Source: Flaccisagitta enflata (taxonomy: Eukaryota > Chaetognatha > Sagittoidea > Aphragmophora). From it: DNA of 64,000 nt. The notes beneath the pieces were generated by a model. It did not search any database, was not told the DNA's origin, and saw only the letters and a program-made list of their open reading frames with translations. Location of the stretch: contig OZ231127.1 of the NCBI GenBank assembly GCA_965153355.1, positions 81,840,001-81,904,000 of the forward strand, written 5' to 3'. Positions 1-10,842 of this stretch are shown one piece after another (within the stretch, counting starts at the first letter, position 1; every line of letters begins with the position of its first letter). The position numbers and the translations under genes were made by a program.

Positions 1-885
1 CTCATGGCCGCAACCCCACCCCATTCCCATTATAAAAGATAGGAAGCTGCAAAGGCTAAAATCCTTCCTATGGGAAATGAGGGGGGGTTGCGGCCATGAG
101 TAAACTTCATTTGATTGCCACCAGATTTTAGGGTTATCATCTGTGATGGAAATGGTATCATTTCTCCCGCGAGGGAGACCAGATTCAAATATAACCATAT
201 TTTCAGTCACCCTAAGGAGCATTGAGGCTTAAGACCGCAAAAAAAAAAAAAAAAGTAAAGTGTGATGGACCAACGGACCGACAAAAGCGAAGTGAAGAGT
301 CGCCTAGCACGCGACTAAAAATTAATTACTTGAAATATATTTGTCAAAGAGAATTCTGCTTGACGCCAAATGAAAGAGAATTATCAAATTTACTTAATCT
401 ATCGATTTCATCAGAGGCCACATTTGATCAATTGAGTTCTGCAATTTTTTCATAAAACAAAAAGAAAATGAAAACCATATTTCTCTCGAATCTGTCAAAA
501 AGTCGAAGACTGACTTCAACTTTTTCCCGACAAGGTTATGTATGCTAGGGTGACTGAAAATATGGTCATATTTGAATCTGGTCTCCCTCGCGGGAGAAAT
601 GAGACCATTTCCATCACAGATGATAACCCTAAAATCTGGTGGCAATCAAATGAAGTCTACTCATGGCCGCAACCCCCCTCATTTCTCATAGAAAATGTAC
701 AGGAAGGATTTTGGCCTTTGCAGCTTCCTATCTTTTATAATGGGAATGGGGTGGGGTTGCGGCCATGAGTAATTTTTGTCTGATCATCTCCAGATTTTAG
801 AGTTACCATCTATGATGGAAATGGTCACATTTCTCCCGCAAGGAAGACGAGATTCGGATTTGACCATATTTTAAGTCACCCTAAT
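1..885. repeat. Nested foldback repeat complex
   Basis: Positions 1-213 recur as reverse complement at 548-768, and 101-213 recur directly at 766-882. Inside, 1-100 is itself bounded by CTCATGGCCGCAACCCC and its complement GGGGTTGCGGCCATGAG, as is 660-768. So a 100-bp foldback unit flanks both arms of a larger one. An inverse copy of the hairpin-headed GTCC element (head 299-317) sits in the middle. It presumably lies in the LONRF-like gene intron. Confidence 0.85.
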
Positions 886-1129
886 GTATGCACTTCATTT
901 CACTCGGCATTACAATGTCAACAAAGAAATGAAAGGGATTCAATGACTACCAATTGCCGTATACGTGGCTAGAGTCGATAAGAACCGAGAAAAGGTGAAA
1001 AACATCACATATCAGCCACTTTTATTCTTTTATTCGTTAGGCAGCTATCATGTCAGCTCTTAACATTTTTATATTCTTTTTTACAAACTCTTTTACAACT
1101 TTTTTACAACTTCTTTCCAAACTTTTTTT

Positions 1130-1465
1130 AGTCGCGTTCACGCGACTCTACAACCAGCTTTGTTGGTCCGTTGGTCCATCGCGTCGGTCCATCGGTTCGT
1201 CAGTCCATCGGTCCGTCACACTTTACTTTTTTTATTTCTAGTCATTCTAAGACATTTTAAGTCATTCTAAGTTATTCTAAGTCATTCTTAGTTATTTCAA
1301 GTCACCTAAGTCAAATAGGTCAAAGTAGTCATTTCAGTCATTTTAGGTGTTTTTAAGTCATTTAAAGTTGTCTTGAGTCATTTTAAGTCATCTTGAGTCA
1401 ATAAAAGTCATCCTAAGTTATTTATGTCTCGCACGCGACTTATAGGAGTTGGCCTTGTTCAAACT
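1130..1465 (+). repeat. Hairpin-headed GTCC element
   Basis: Head AGTCGCGTTCACGCGACT (1130-1147), then CTTTGTTGGTCCGTTGGTCC and a stretch of TCATTCTAAG/TCATTTTAAG units. The tail CGCACGCGACT repeats the head arm and ends GGAGTTGGCCTTGTT. Confidence 0.75.
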
Positions 1466-1538
1466 CTTTGTGGGTGTCAATCGCTTGGAGCTAAGGGCGC
1501 TACTTTGAAACCCCGTGGTAACGTACAGAATGACTTAC

Positions 1539-2852
1539 TTAAGGCCAGAGCTTCTGTGTACAGTTCGATAGCTTCCTTGTATTTGCCTTGAGCAAACCGT
1601 TGATTTCCTTCCGTCTTCTTGGCTACGCTCTCAATCTCACGAGGAAACAACTTTTCAATCAACGACTGCAGACTGGAGGGAAAAGGGATTGATAGATTCA
1701 TATTTAAACTTTCGACTCTCACCAAACAATAGATGGATAGAATTTCTAATTGACGAGGTAAGGATAGATTAGTTAATAAATAGAGAGAAGGACAGTAAAT
1801 GCATAGATGGGTTGATAGACCACTTGAGACAAAGGGAAACGGATAGATAGGCTGATAGTTAGAAAAGATTATTAATGGATAGTCATATAGACGGATCCAA
1901 TCAAACAACAAACGTCGATAAACACTTCTTCATCAGGATCTCACATCAATTCATCGGAAATCATGATCACCTCGTTTCTACGTATCTAGCATAGTATTCC
2001 AGGGGTGTATATACTTCCGTAACCTTTATTTCCCCCCCCCCCTACTTTGATTTTCTTCCGCAATGCATCGCGTCGCGTTACCAAATCAATGTTTTTCTTC
2101 CCCATAAACCACTAAAACTGGGTGTTTAAGGTTTAAATAATGTTAAATTGTATTTAACATGTTTTATGATTTTTTACTGCTAAAAGTTATATTTTCCACA
2201 AGTTCTCTTTTTTTCTCTTTTTTCCTCCTTCCTTTTCCTTTCCTTCCTCCAAACCCTTTGATTATTTCCCCCCCCCACCAGGGGAGGGAATACGGAACAA
2301 TATACAAACCTGTAGTATTCATTCCACAAAGAACTAAAGTTCACACGATTGTTATGGATGTTCCCTCACAAAATATATTCACATCTTATTCATCAAAAAT
2401 CAAGATCATCTCGTATTGCGGGCCTGAGGATTCACACCGATGAACACGTGAATGTCCCTCGGGCGTCTTATAGTATTTTCACCTGACGTTGATGCTGGGA
2501 GTGGAGGGAAACTTGAGATGCCTGATGCCGCAGGCTTTGCACGTGTGAGTGTCGTCCTTCTTCAAGCACTTTCGACAAAAGGAGTGACCGCACGGAATCG
2601 TCACCGGCTCGTATAATATCCCGCGACATATCAGACAAGAGAAACAATCGCTCCGCATCCTTGAAGTGAATACACCATATATGAGATTTTATTATTGTGC
2701 ATACTGGCGTTTGAGGTTATACATAGTTTTTTTGTTCATGCTGGTGTGTGTGTTGATGTAGAGTGTGTATGTGTATATGTGTGTATGTGTGTAGATTGTG
2801 TGTATGTGTGTAGATTGTGTGTATGTGTGTAGATTGTGTGTGTGTTGATGTA

Positions 2853-2906
<54 letters not shown>

Positions 2907-3671
2907 CCTGGGGTGTGTGAGTGCGCTTCTACAAGAGGTCATGTCGGTCGGTTGGTTGGTCGGTCTAACGATAGGGTCAGGGCAAAAAGTCGTAAAGACA
3001 AGAGGTTTCTGAATGTTACTTTACCCGGCGATAGAAGCCCGCCGATTTGGGAGAAAGTCTGTCCTCTTCCGCATCACGTCCAAGAGAGCGTTGATGAGAT
3101 TTCGTAAATGATCCGGCCTTAAAGGCTCCATTCTGTGTAAAAGACATAAGAACAAAATAGGTTTGTAATACTAATAAGATACGAAATGAATAGTGGATCA
3201 TATGATATTCCAGTGGCCAATACACAGTTACACACTTTCCGAAATAATGCCCAGGCAAGTCACCTCAATGCTCAAATCTATCCACGCATCAGTCCAATCT
3301 TTTCTCATTTATCTCTCATCGGATCTTCAACCATGGTCTTGCTATTAAGAACTGCAGATCCGCCTATATGAGCCAATATGTCCCCAACATTATAATATCC
3401 GATCTCTGCTTCACCAACCCTACCAACCTAGCATCTACGGACGTAACGGACCCCACCTGAACGCTTTCGAGTAAGTATCGACGGCTTCCTGAAGACGTTC
3501 TCCTCTGGCGTAAGCGTCGGCGAGAAGAATCAACGTCTTAAAATTGGGCCCGTGTTGCGAGATGAATTTTTCGTAGATTTCCGCGGCCAGAGAAAACTTG
3601 CGCGAATTGTAAGCCTCCTGCGCCAGTTCTTGCACAGATTCCCTGGCAGATTGTTGTCCCACTGACGCCAT
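1539..3671 (-). CDS. LONRF: LONRF-like RING/TPR E3 ubiquitin ligase, 5' part (runs off left edge)
   Basis: Four exons join in phase: 3671-3457, 3132-3025, 2659-2483 and 1672-1539. The ATG at 3671 opens a TPR-like region (LAQEAYNSRKFSLAAEIYEK, then LADAYARGERLQEAV). Exon 3 encodes a C3HC4 RING finger (CLICRGILYEPVTIPCGHSF, then CRKC and CKAC). Exon 4 starts a second TPR (KTEGNQRFAQGKYKEAIELY). RING followed by a basic linker and TPR is the order in LONRF1-3, which end in a Lon N-terminal domain. That domain is not in the window: exon 4 ends at a GTAAGT donor, and the next 1.5 kb to the left is repeat DNA, presumably intron. Established for the family: RING ubiquitin ligases. Identity as LONRF rests on RING plus both flanking TPR segments; the exact paralogue is unclear. 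The intron between exons 2 and 3 carries a TG microsatellite. Confidence 0.72.
2745..2905 (+). repeat. (TG)n microsatellite with 23-bp leader repeats
   Basis: Repeats of TGTGTGTATGTGTGTAGATT lead into a pure (GT) run at 2857-2904. It lies in LONRF-like intron 2. Confidence 0.95.
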
Positions 3672-4293
3672 TGCAGAAAGAATGGCCTAACAAGAGTTTT
3701 AGTGGATTGTTTTAACACACTCCGATGGATCCAAAACGCCCCGGATTGACCCTCAATAACGATCGAAATCCAATTCTTGAGAGGACTGAGTTGAGGGGAC
3801 CGATTTAAGTTTTTTAGTACACCCGAACTATAAGTCTCCGATCTTCGTAAGAAAGATTTGAAGAAGGGACGAGGAACGAGAGCATTTTGTATCCACTTTT
3901 TCTTAATCCTTTCTTTCAAAAATTAAGTCCACACAAGTTGTCAGTCAACTATTACGAGATTCCCAAACACAATCGCGTTGCACCAAAATCTGCTTAAGTA
4001 AGCTCCGACGATTGTCGCTTACATAAAAGCCAGGAATCGAACAACGATTCTGATTGGTTGTGGATTTCATCACGTGATGAAGGCCGCGTCCTTCGATTGG
4101 CCCCTTCGTTTTATAATCAGTATATTGTTAGATGTAGAGAATATAATGGAGGGCAAAAAAATAGAGAGAAGGATGGAAGGAGGGAGTTTTATCAAACAAC
4201 GCATCTCTAAAACCGTACCAGTAAAGGTAGCTGTCGTGATGATAAACGCATTGGTCACTTTTCACCAGTTTTGTCTTTAGTCACTGCAATTTA

Positions 4294-4476
4294 TAGTTGC
4301 GGACACGCAACACTATAAGATGCTTTGTCCGTCCGTCCGTCCGTCTGTTGATCCATCTGACCGCACGAGTGGGAAAATAAGCGTTTTAGGACATTTTTAA
4401 TGACGGACAGTTGCATTTCAGCCCCTGCCCATCCATCCGCAACTGGTGGCCGTGTATCCGGCCTTGTTTTATTTGT
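4294..4476 (+). repeat. Hairpin-headed GTCC element
   Basis: Head TAGTTGCGGACACGCAACACTA (arms GTTGCG/CGCAAC), then GCTTTGTCCGTCCGTCCGTC. The tail CATCCGCAACTGG repeats this copy's own head arm and ends CCGGCCTTGTT. Confidence 0.7.
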
Positions 4477-4611
4477 TGGATCAAATCAAAAGCAACTGTA
4501 TGTATAGATTACACTGATAATCAGAGAAAAATAGGACTGGGCTAAATGAGCTAGATGAGCTGAAATACTCAGAATCCCTCAACAAGACGACCAGCTATAC
4601 TCATTGACATG

Positions 4612-5075
4612 CTTTTTGGGCAGCGGCCCCAAAGGGCCGATGTCCTGTAGGACACAGGGGTGAAATTCCATACGTCCGTACATCCATCCGTCCATACGTC
4701 CCCCCCCCCCCGAGCTTCTCAAGCCTCAAGTTCCCATTGAATAACATGGCAAATTGATAAAATGCAAACTTCCCATTGAATAACATGGAAAATTAATGAA
4801 AAATGGGAAACATGTGATATTCCCATTGAATAACATGGCAAATAAACAAAAAATTGACAAAATTTAAAACTCCTTGAATATCATGGAAAATTGCTCCTAA
4901 GGCCTCAAATATGCCCTCTCAGGACGTATAGAAATTCACCCTTGTGTCCTACAGGACATCGGCCCTTTGGGGCTGCTGCCCTGCTCTCAATCCACTTCTT
5001 CAGCTAATCACTCCAAGCAGGGCATCGGGTACCGCTGACCATGTGCGATCCTTGGATGACTTGTTTGTATTAGCA
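4612..5075 (-). repeat. Foldback element of the CAGCGGCCCC family, copy B (inverse)
   Basis: Left end TTTTTGGGCAGCGGCCCC then AAAGGGCCGATGTCCTG. Right end CAGGACATCGGCCCTTTGGG, then GCAGGGCATCGGGTACCGCT and GACCATGTGCGATCCTTGG. The middle has a poly-C run and three copies of TTCCCATTGAATAACATGG instead of the 21-bp array seen in other copies. Confidence 0.85.
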
Positions 5076-5370
5076 TGCTTACATCAAAACATTTATCTAT
5101 CTCATTTAAAAATGTCAAAAAGTGACTAACTTCAACTTTTGTCCCCGATCACGCACCAACGGGGGACGATTCACCCCAGCCCCCCTCCCCTTTAACCCCA
5201 TAACCTGATAAGCTCGGGCTGGATTTGTGTACGCGTACTCTGTATCTAAATTTTAGGTATGCATCACAGTCACAGAACCGGTTTTGTGAAATTGACCACA
5301 TCTGTATCATCTATAGCCCAGCATCCATGCAAGTATTAATAGAGTTCAGAAATGTATAAAAAGCGGAATC

Positions 5371-5929
5371 TAATTCAATCCATTTGTCACAAGACCAATT
5401 TTAAGGTGGGGAATTAGCTCAGACCACTAAAATTCTCAGGTTAAGATTTGGGGCGCTTCCGCTACCTATCTCAGGTCTAAAGGCTATATAAGGTCAAAAT
5501 TTCAAAGTGGGAAATTTGAAAATCTGATTGCAGATTCAGAATCCTTGCAAAAAAGTATCAAAAGAAAGTGTCTTTCTTTTTTTGATATTCCATCTAGAAC
5601 ACAGTCAAAATTATCATCAAACGTTAAATGAAACCAAATTTTAAACAAAAGAGCAATTTTAACCCGATTATGACCTTTGAAGTTAAATTACACCATGTTC
5701 TAGTTGGAATATCAAAAAAAGAAAAACACTTTCTTTAAATACTTTTTTGCAAGGATTCTGAATCTGCAATCAGATTTTCAAATTTCCCAATTTGAAATTT
5801 TGACCTTATATAGCCTTTTGACCTGAGGTAGGTAGCGGTAGCGCCCCAAATCTTGACCTGAGAATTTTTGTAGTGGTCTGAGCTGGTTCCCCACCTTAAA
5901 ATTGGTCTTGTGACAAATGGATTGAATTA
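5371..5929. repeat. Near-full-length foldback element (559 bp)
   Basis: TAATTCAATCCATTTGTCAC opens the left arm and its complement closes the right arm at 5929. The arms are about 230 bp and stay alignable throughout, including AATCTGATTGCAGATTCAGA and its complement at 5755-5775. No coding potential is seen. Confidence 0.9.
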
Positions 5930-6579
5930 CTATCTTTGAAATAAATATACGGGCACCTAACCATGATTATAGCAGCTAAACTTTCATATCTAATAAAACA
6001 ACGAAAGCAGATCCATAAACTATGACAAAAAATCTTCCATTCAAGACCAAGCAGAGCTTGGTAGCTCAATCCGTTTCCAAATGAGAGCATTTTGAAGAAA
6101 ACTGTCCTTTTACCAAAATCTAATTTAGAGGTTTTCAGTTCATATCTTCAAAGGACAACCTACATTGAAATAGCTCTAAAATCTTAACGGATTGAGAGAA
6201 ATCATTCTGCTTGATCTCAATAGATCACATTTTTGACAAATTTTTTGATTGTTGAAAAAATTGAGGACTGCAGTCAATCATAATGCCCTAAAAATTATCT
6301 AGTAATAAAAGAAAACAAAACTGATTCTTTGATTTTTTGTTGCTTTTTGAGAGGCAAAGGATACATGGATTCAAGATGAAAAGTCATAGACAAATCCCAT
6401 AAAAAGTCAGAACAGAAGATCTTGATAGATCAAAATACCATATAATGACTAAAAATTTGATAATTTTGGGCGTATACTTCATTTAGTGAATGAAAGGGCT
6501 AACTTTTCTCCAGCTGTCCGTATATTTATTTCCAAGATAGTAGATTCCGCTTCTTATACATTTCTGGACCCTATTAATG

Positions 6580-6996
6580 CAAGTATGTACAGTTGCAATG
6601 AAAATACAATGCGAGGAGCCACAAAATCTCTAGCAACCCCCCCTGCAGCTTTTAAGAGAAATGTAACGAAGGTGATTGAAGTAGTAAATGTTAGTATACC
6701 TCAATTCAACTCCCGTTATCAAGGGGATTTTTGAATTTCCTTTTAATACTTAAGATAATAGCCAAAATAGAGCAAAATTCAACACTTGCGAAAATGATTG
6801 ATTTTGACCCTTTGAAAGGCTGTTTCTTGAAAACTAAGTCAAAATAAAGAAATTGCCTTGATGGCGGGAATTCAATTGGGACAATTTATCAGCTGCTACC
6901 TTGAAAGTTGAAGAAATATAAATCATTTAAGCTGCAGGGGGGGTTGCTAGAGATTTTGGCTGTTCCTCTTATTGTATTTTCATTGCCTCTGTACTA
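6580..6996. repeat. MITE-like element with ~60-bp terminal inverted repeats
   Basis: Left terminus GTACAGTTGCAATGAAAATA and right terminus TATTTTCATTGCCTCTGTAC, then inward TCTCTAGCAACCCCCCCTGC and its complement at 6932-6951. The 280-bp interior is unique in this window. Confidence 0.8.
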
Positions 6997-8056
6997 GTGT
7001 AAGAGGATTCGCCATCGAAGTTGTCAACAAGCGGTCGAATAAAGAATTCATTTTAAAGGAAAGCAACCTTGAACTTACGTTGTTGATTTTTTTGCCCAGA
7101 GGATCGAGGAAAGTGCATGCCGGTAACAAGAACAATCTGGCCAGGGTCAAGGCCCTGATACAGCGAGGGAAAAGACAAGGTTTAAAGATCTCGAAATTTT
7201 GGGAAAAACTGGGGCTAGTACAACGCATTTTGCTTCGTCATTAGACATGACCCGCAGTATCTTTCCACCTTGATGTTGTCAGGGAATGTCAGGGAAATGA
7301 TGAAGCTTCAGATCCGCAATTAGCTAATAGTAATACCAAGATCCAGAGAGAAGTGAATTTCCTAACTATTAATTTGACAAATATGCGCTGTAACTGATTC
7401 GCTTTCCTCATTACGAAAACGGATCGAGTGTATAATACGCAATTTCATGATGGTCGCTGTCTCGCAGATCTACGCCAATTTTTCCCTCAGCACTGAAAAT
7501 CACAAGATCGGAAATCATCAAGAGGCAATGGTGGCAATGGCCTGCAAGGTAGAAATAGGCGAGCTGTCATTGGCAAACCCACAAATGCACTCTTTTTTTT
7601 TTTATAAGAACCTAGTTTTAAAGAACATCAAGGCTTCAAATGCCCTAAAACTAAGAACGTTGTAGTTTATTTATTGGTAGCTATCTTTATCTCTTTTGAA
7701 GGCTTCGAAAAAAAATCAATAAAACATGAGTGTCATCATTTTCTTTAGCTTGGTCAAACTGATACCCTTGTCTGATCCTTTGTCTAGACAAGAGAGCTTC
7801 CTTGAATTTTTCAGTTGTCGGTAACTTGCTCATTTCCTCGAAGAGAGTTTGATAACTCCAGACGCGACGACAAAACAGACCTCAAATCAAGAACCGTTAA
7901 ACAGAACAATTTTATAACAGACAAATGAGAAATCACGTGACAATTCAGGTAGATCATGCGTGGGCGAAAAGTGCGCAACCTTTCAAAAGGCAGTTAACTC
8001 TCACGATAACCTTAACTCAATTTTTTTTAAAAAACAAAATAATAGTTACGGTTTTT

Positions 8057-8296
8057 AGTCGCGTGCACACGACTATGACCCGCTCTGTCCGTCTGTCTGT
8101 CGGTCCGTTGGTCCGTCCGTAACCCATTGCTTTTGTTGCCGTTTGACGTCATTTTAAGTCATATTAATTCACTTTAAGTTATTTTAAGTCCAATTTACAT
8201 TTAGTCTTAGTCTTTTGGTCTTATAGTCTCTCAGTCTTTTGGTCTTATGGTCTTAACAACCGCACGCGACTGTAAGGTGTTGGCCTAGTTTTTCTC
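8057..8296 (+). repeat. Hairpin-headed GTCC element
   Basis: Head AGTCGCGTGCACACGACT (8057-8074), then CTGTCCGTCTGTCTGTCGG. It has ATTTTAAGTCA and TCTTTTGGTC units. The tail CGCACGCGACTGTAAGG ends TGTTGGCCTAGTTTT. Confidence 0.7.
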
Positions 8297-8428
8297 CACG
8301 GTGCACCTTATTGGCCATTTTGGCCTTGTTTCTTAAAATTTTTGACTAATCAAGAGATTCAATTATAACTTGAAAGTTTAGAAGCATCATTTTTATGATT
8401 GAAACAATTTGATCACAGGTCGCAGGAT

Positions 8429-10454
8429 TCAATCTTCCTCAGAATCCTCGGCGAGAATTTCTCTTTGCGTGTTGGCAGATGCACCCGCGGCAGATTGCTG
8501 AGATTTCAGAGTCTTCACCGAAGATTGAGTTTGAGATTCGGAAAAGCCAAATATGGATTTGAACTTTTTCGAAGGAGGCGTGGTGGGCACGTCTTCCTCT
8601 TCCTCCTCCTCCTCATCAGACTCGGGAAGAAGAGAGGGTTTCACACGACGCGAATTCGATGCTGTCATATTCGTTGTCGTACTTGTCTTTGTTGCAGATG
8701 TTTTTGTCTTTGTTGCTGTTCCATTTGTCTTTGTCTCAGTAGTCTTTGGTGCCATGGCCGGTTCCTCCTCATCCGAATCATCATCATCTCCCAGCAGCTT
8801 CCGGAATGTGGCTTTTCTTTTCGCTTCGGCCTCGGCAGAGTTTACAAACGTCGTCGTCATTCCTTCGCCGCGGCTGTCTTGCCTACCATTTCCGGTACTA
8901 GACGTCGCGGAAATGTCATGCGCGTTGTACGCATTGTTCGCCTTCGAGGCTGACGACGTTGTTGTGGCGTTTAAAGCCGACTCGTCGTGTCGCGAAACGT
9001 CGTGGGGCGTCGTCTTTTGTCTTCGTTCCGCGTGATGTTGCTGATGATGTTGCGAATGCTGCGTGAGAATGGCGCGTTTTACCGGAGATCCCCGCGTGGA
9101 TTTCTTGGAAGCGGACGCCGCCGATCTAGGAGGAGGAGGCGCCGCCGCCGCTCGCGTTTCTTCGCCACTTCCGGCGCTACCAACGCCGTCTTCGGGCGGA
9201 CTCGTGGCGAAGACGAAATCCGCTTCATATCCTGGATCCGAATCCAGAGTGAACACGATAGGCTCCCCGGCTTGGCCGAAATACACGCCGATCGACGTGG
9301 CGTATGTTTCGGCGAAGGACAGCAAAGCTCGTAACTCTTTCAGGCAAAACCGGATGAGACGCTTTTCAGCGGCAACGGCGGATTCGGCGTCGGCGGATTC
9401 GGCGTCTGTGGCCGTGGCTTCCAACGTCGTCATCCCGCGACTTTTGTCATCGGCAGATGGAGCGTCTTTCACCACGTACACGTCGAATTCCTCCGGACTC
9501 AGACTGTATTTATGAAAGTTGGACAACATTAATTTATCTAACGCTAAAAACAAAATAAATTAGGCACTGGGCAGAATCGAGTTTTTGGAGCTCTCAATGC
9601 TAATAGTGTTTCAGTCGAAAGCATCACAACTATCCTTACCACCTTACATTTACTAATTGACTCCCAACTGAACATTATCTCACTGCTGGAAATTTTTCAT
9701 GGGGTGTCAATATGGAAAGGGTAATCAATTAACGCCTAAACCAAAGAAAAATATACAAACGAAGACCACGACACAAACACCTGTATTTGACGCTGGACAT
9801 TTTAGCGGGATCGGTTCCCACTCCACTCCCACCTCCAGCGGCTGGTCCACCCATCAGATCCGCTTCGTCGCAGTGATTCCTGACGACGAGTCGATCGAAG
9901 AGCGGCTCAAAGACGATCTCGTCGACGTTGGCGTGGAAGCAGGCGGCCGCGTCCAGAAACACCGAAGGCGCCGACGTGATGCGGTTCGGGACGGACGACT
10001 TGTCGTGATTGACGACCAGCGTTTCCGATTCGATAAACGCCAACTTGTGCGTTTTGACGATGCCGTATTTGCAGTGGAAAGTGAAGACGACGCGAGAACT
10101 GGCCGAGTCGGCGGTCAATAAACATCGTTCCACAGATTTGTCCATGTCCGCCAATCGCTTGAACACAAACAACACCGAACGGACGGCCAGTTTGCCTTTG
10201 AATGAAGAGTTATCGTCGTCATCGTCGTTGTTGGAATGGATGGTGTTGTTATTGATAGTGCCGCGTTCGTCGTATTCCAAGAAGAACGAAGGTGGGAAAG
10301 TGAAGCCGGCAAAGGCTGATCTGCTGGCGTTGACAGTGCGAACGGCTAAACCGGATTCCAGCGATTCCAAATAAAGTTCGTCGCCGATTTTGGCCAAAGT
10401 GTGAATGGCTTTGCCCAAGATCTTCACGTTGGGACCAGCCACGATGCACTTCAT
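8429..10454 (-). CDS. RAD9A: RAD9 checkpoint clamp subunit (9-1-1 complex)
   Basis: Two exons, 10454-9781 and 9503-8429, give 582 aa; human RAD9A is 391. RAD9 with HUS1 and RAD1 forms the 9-1-1 clamp loaded at DNA damage to activate ATR via TopBP1. The first 340 or so residues are the PCNA-like fold: opening MKCIVAGPNVKILGKAIHTL, then CKYGIVKTHKL, and FCLKELRALLSFAE in exon 2. The tail is long, Ala/Thr/Ser-rich and acidic. It keeps two features of the human tail: a KKFKSIFGF block and the C-terminal LAEDSEED, equivalent to the human LAEDSEGEG whose serine is phosphorylated for TopBP1 binding. The splice junction was chosen because AAATAC-AG joined to TCTGAGTCC stays in phase and restores the family alignment; other acceptors give an early stop. 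Last gene of the seven-gene head-to-tail run. Confidence 0.9.
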
Positions 10455-10490
10455 CTTGCGATTCCGCTAAAACGCGGCAGAATCGAGAAT

Positions 10491-10511
10491 CTATCAAAGA
10501 AAATAAAATTC
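10491..10511 (-). promoter_or_regulatory. 3' splice-site-like sequence upstream of RAD9
   Basis: The transcribed strand reads TTTTATTTTCTTTGATAG, ending 36 nt before the RAD9 ATG. It resembles a polypyrimidine tract plus AG acceptor, either for a 5' UTR intron or for a spliced leader. No function is proven. Confidence 0.4.
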
Positions 10512-10842
10512 CAGGATCATTTTTTTTTAATGTCAACGATGAAATAACAAATGTAAAAACTCGTTAGTAACGATCGGAATGTAAATGGAGAAAACGACCG
10601 GTGAAGCGACCAAGAAGCGAGTCCCAACTAAGACTTGACAAATTACAGCGGATACAACAACAAAGTATGAAATTTATCACATTCCCATTGCATTTCAGTT
10701 GCGAAAACCACAACTAAGCATCCTATCCATTACAAATAAGTGATTGGCAACTCCGTATTGATCATGAATGTGACCAAAGGTAAATTTGTTTTGGGGCACA
10801 GTAAAAAACAAAAATCCGACCAATATTATATATCCAACTAAA

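Larger units (their letters stand above)
3672..8428. other. Gene-poor, repeat-rich interval
   Basis: Between the LONRF-like start and the RAD9 stop I find no supported gene. It contains the repeats listed at 4294, 4612, 5371, 6580 and 8057. A weak exon-like set at 7079-7835 is treated under findings. Confidence 0.6.

Noticed and set aside
2736-3107. His-Thr and Cys-Val frames
   Set aside because: Translation of the TG microsatellite in the LONRF-like intron.
5405-5470. tRNA-like start GGGGAATTAGCTCAGA
   Set aside because: It is inside a foldback arm; no T arm or matching acceptor stem follows.
8553-9515. Plus-strand frames opposite RAD9 (up to 184 aa)
   Set aside because: Antisense shadows of GC-rich coding sequence; the minus frame has the conserved RAD9 motifs.
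9504-9553. RAD9 exon 2 starting at the ATG near 9553 or at the acceptor TTTTTAG near 9543
   Set aside because: Splicing there from the conserved donor gives a stop; the acceptor at 9504 keeps frame and family alignment.
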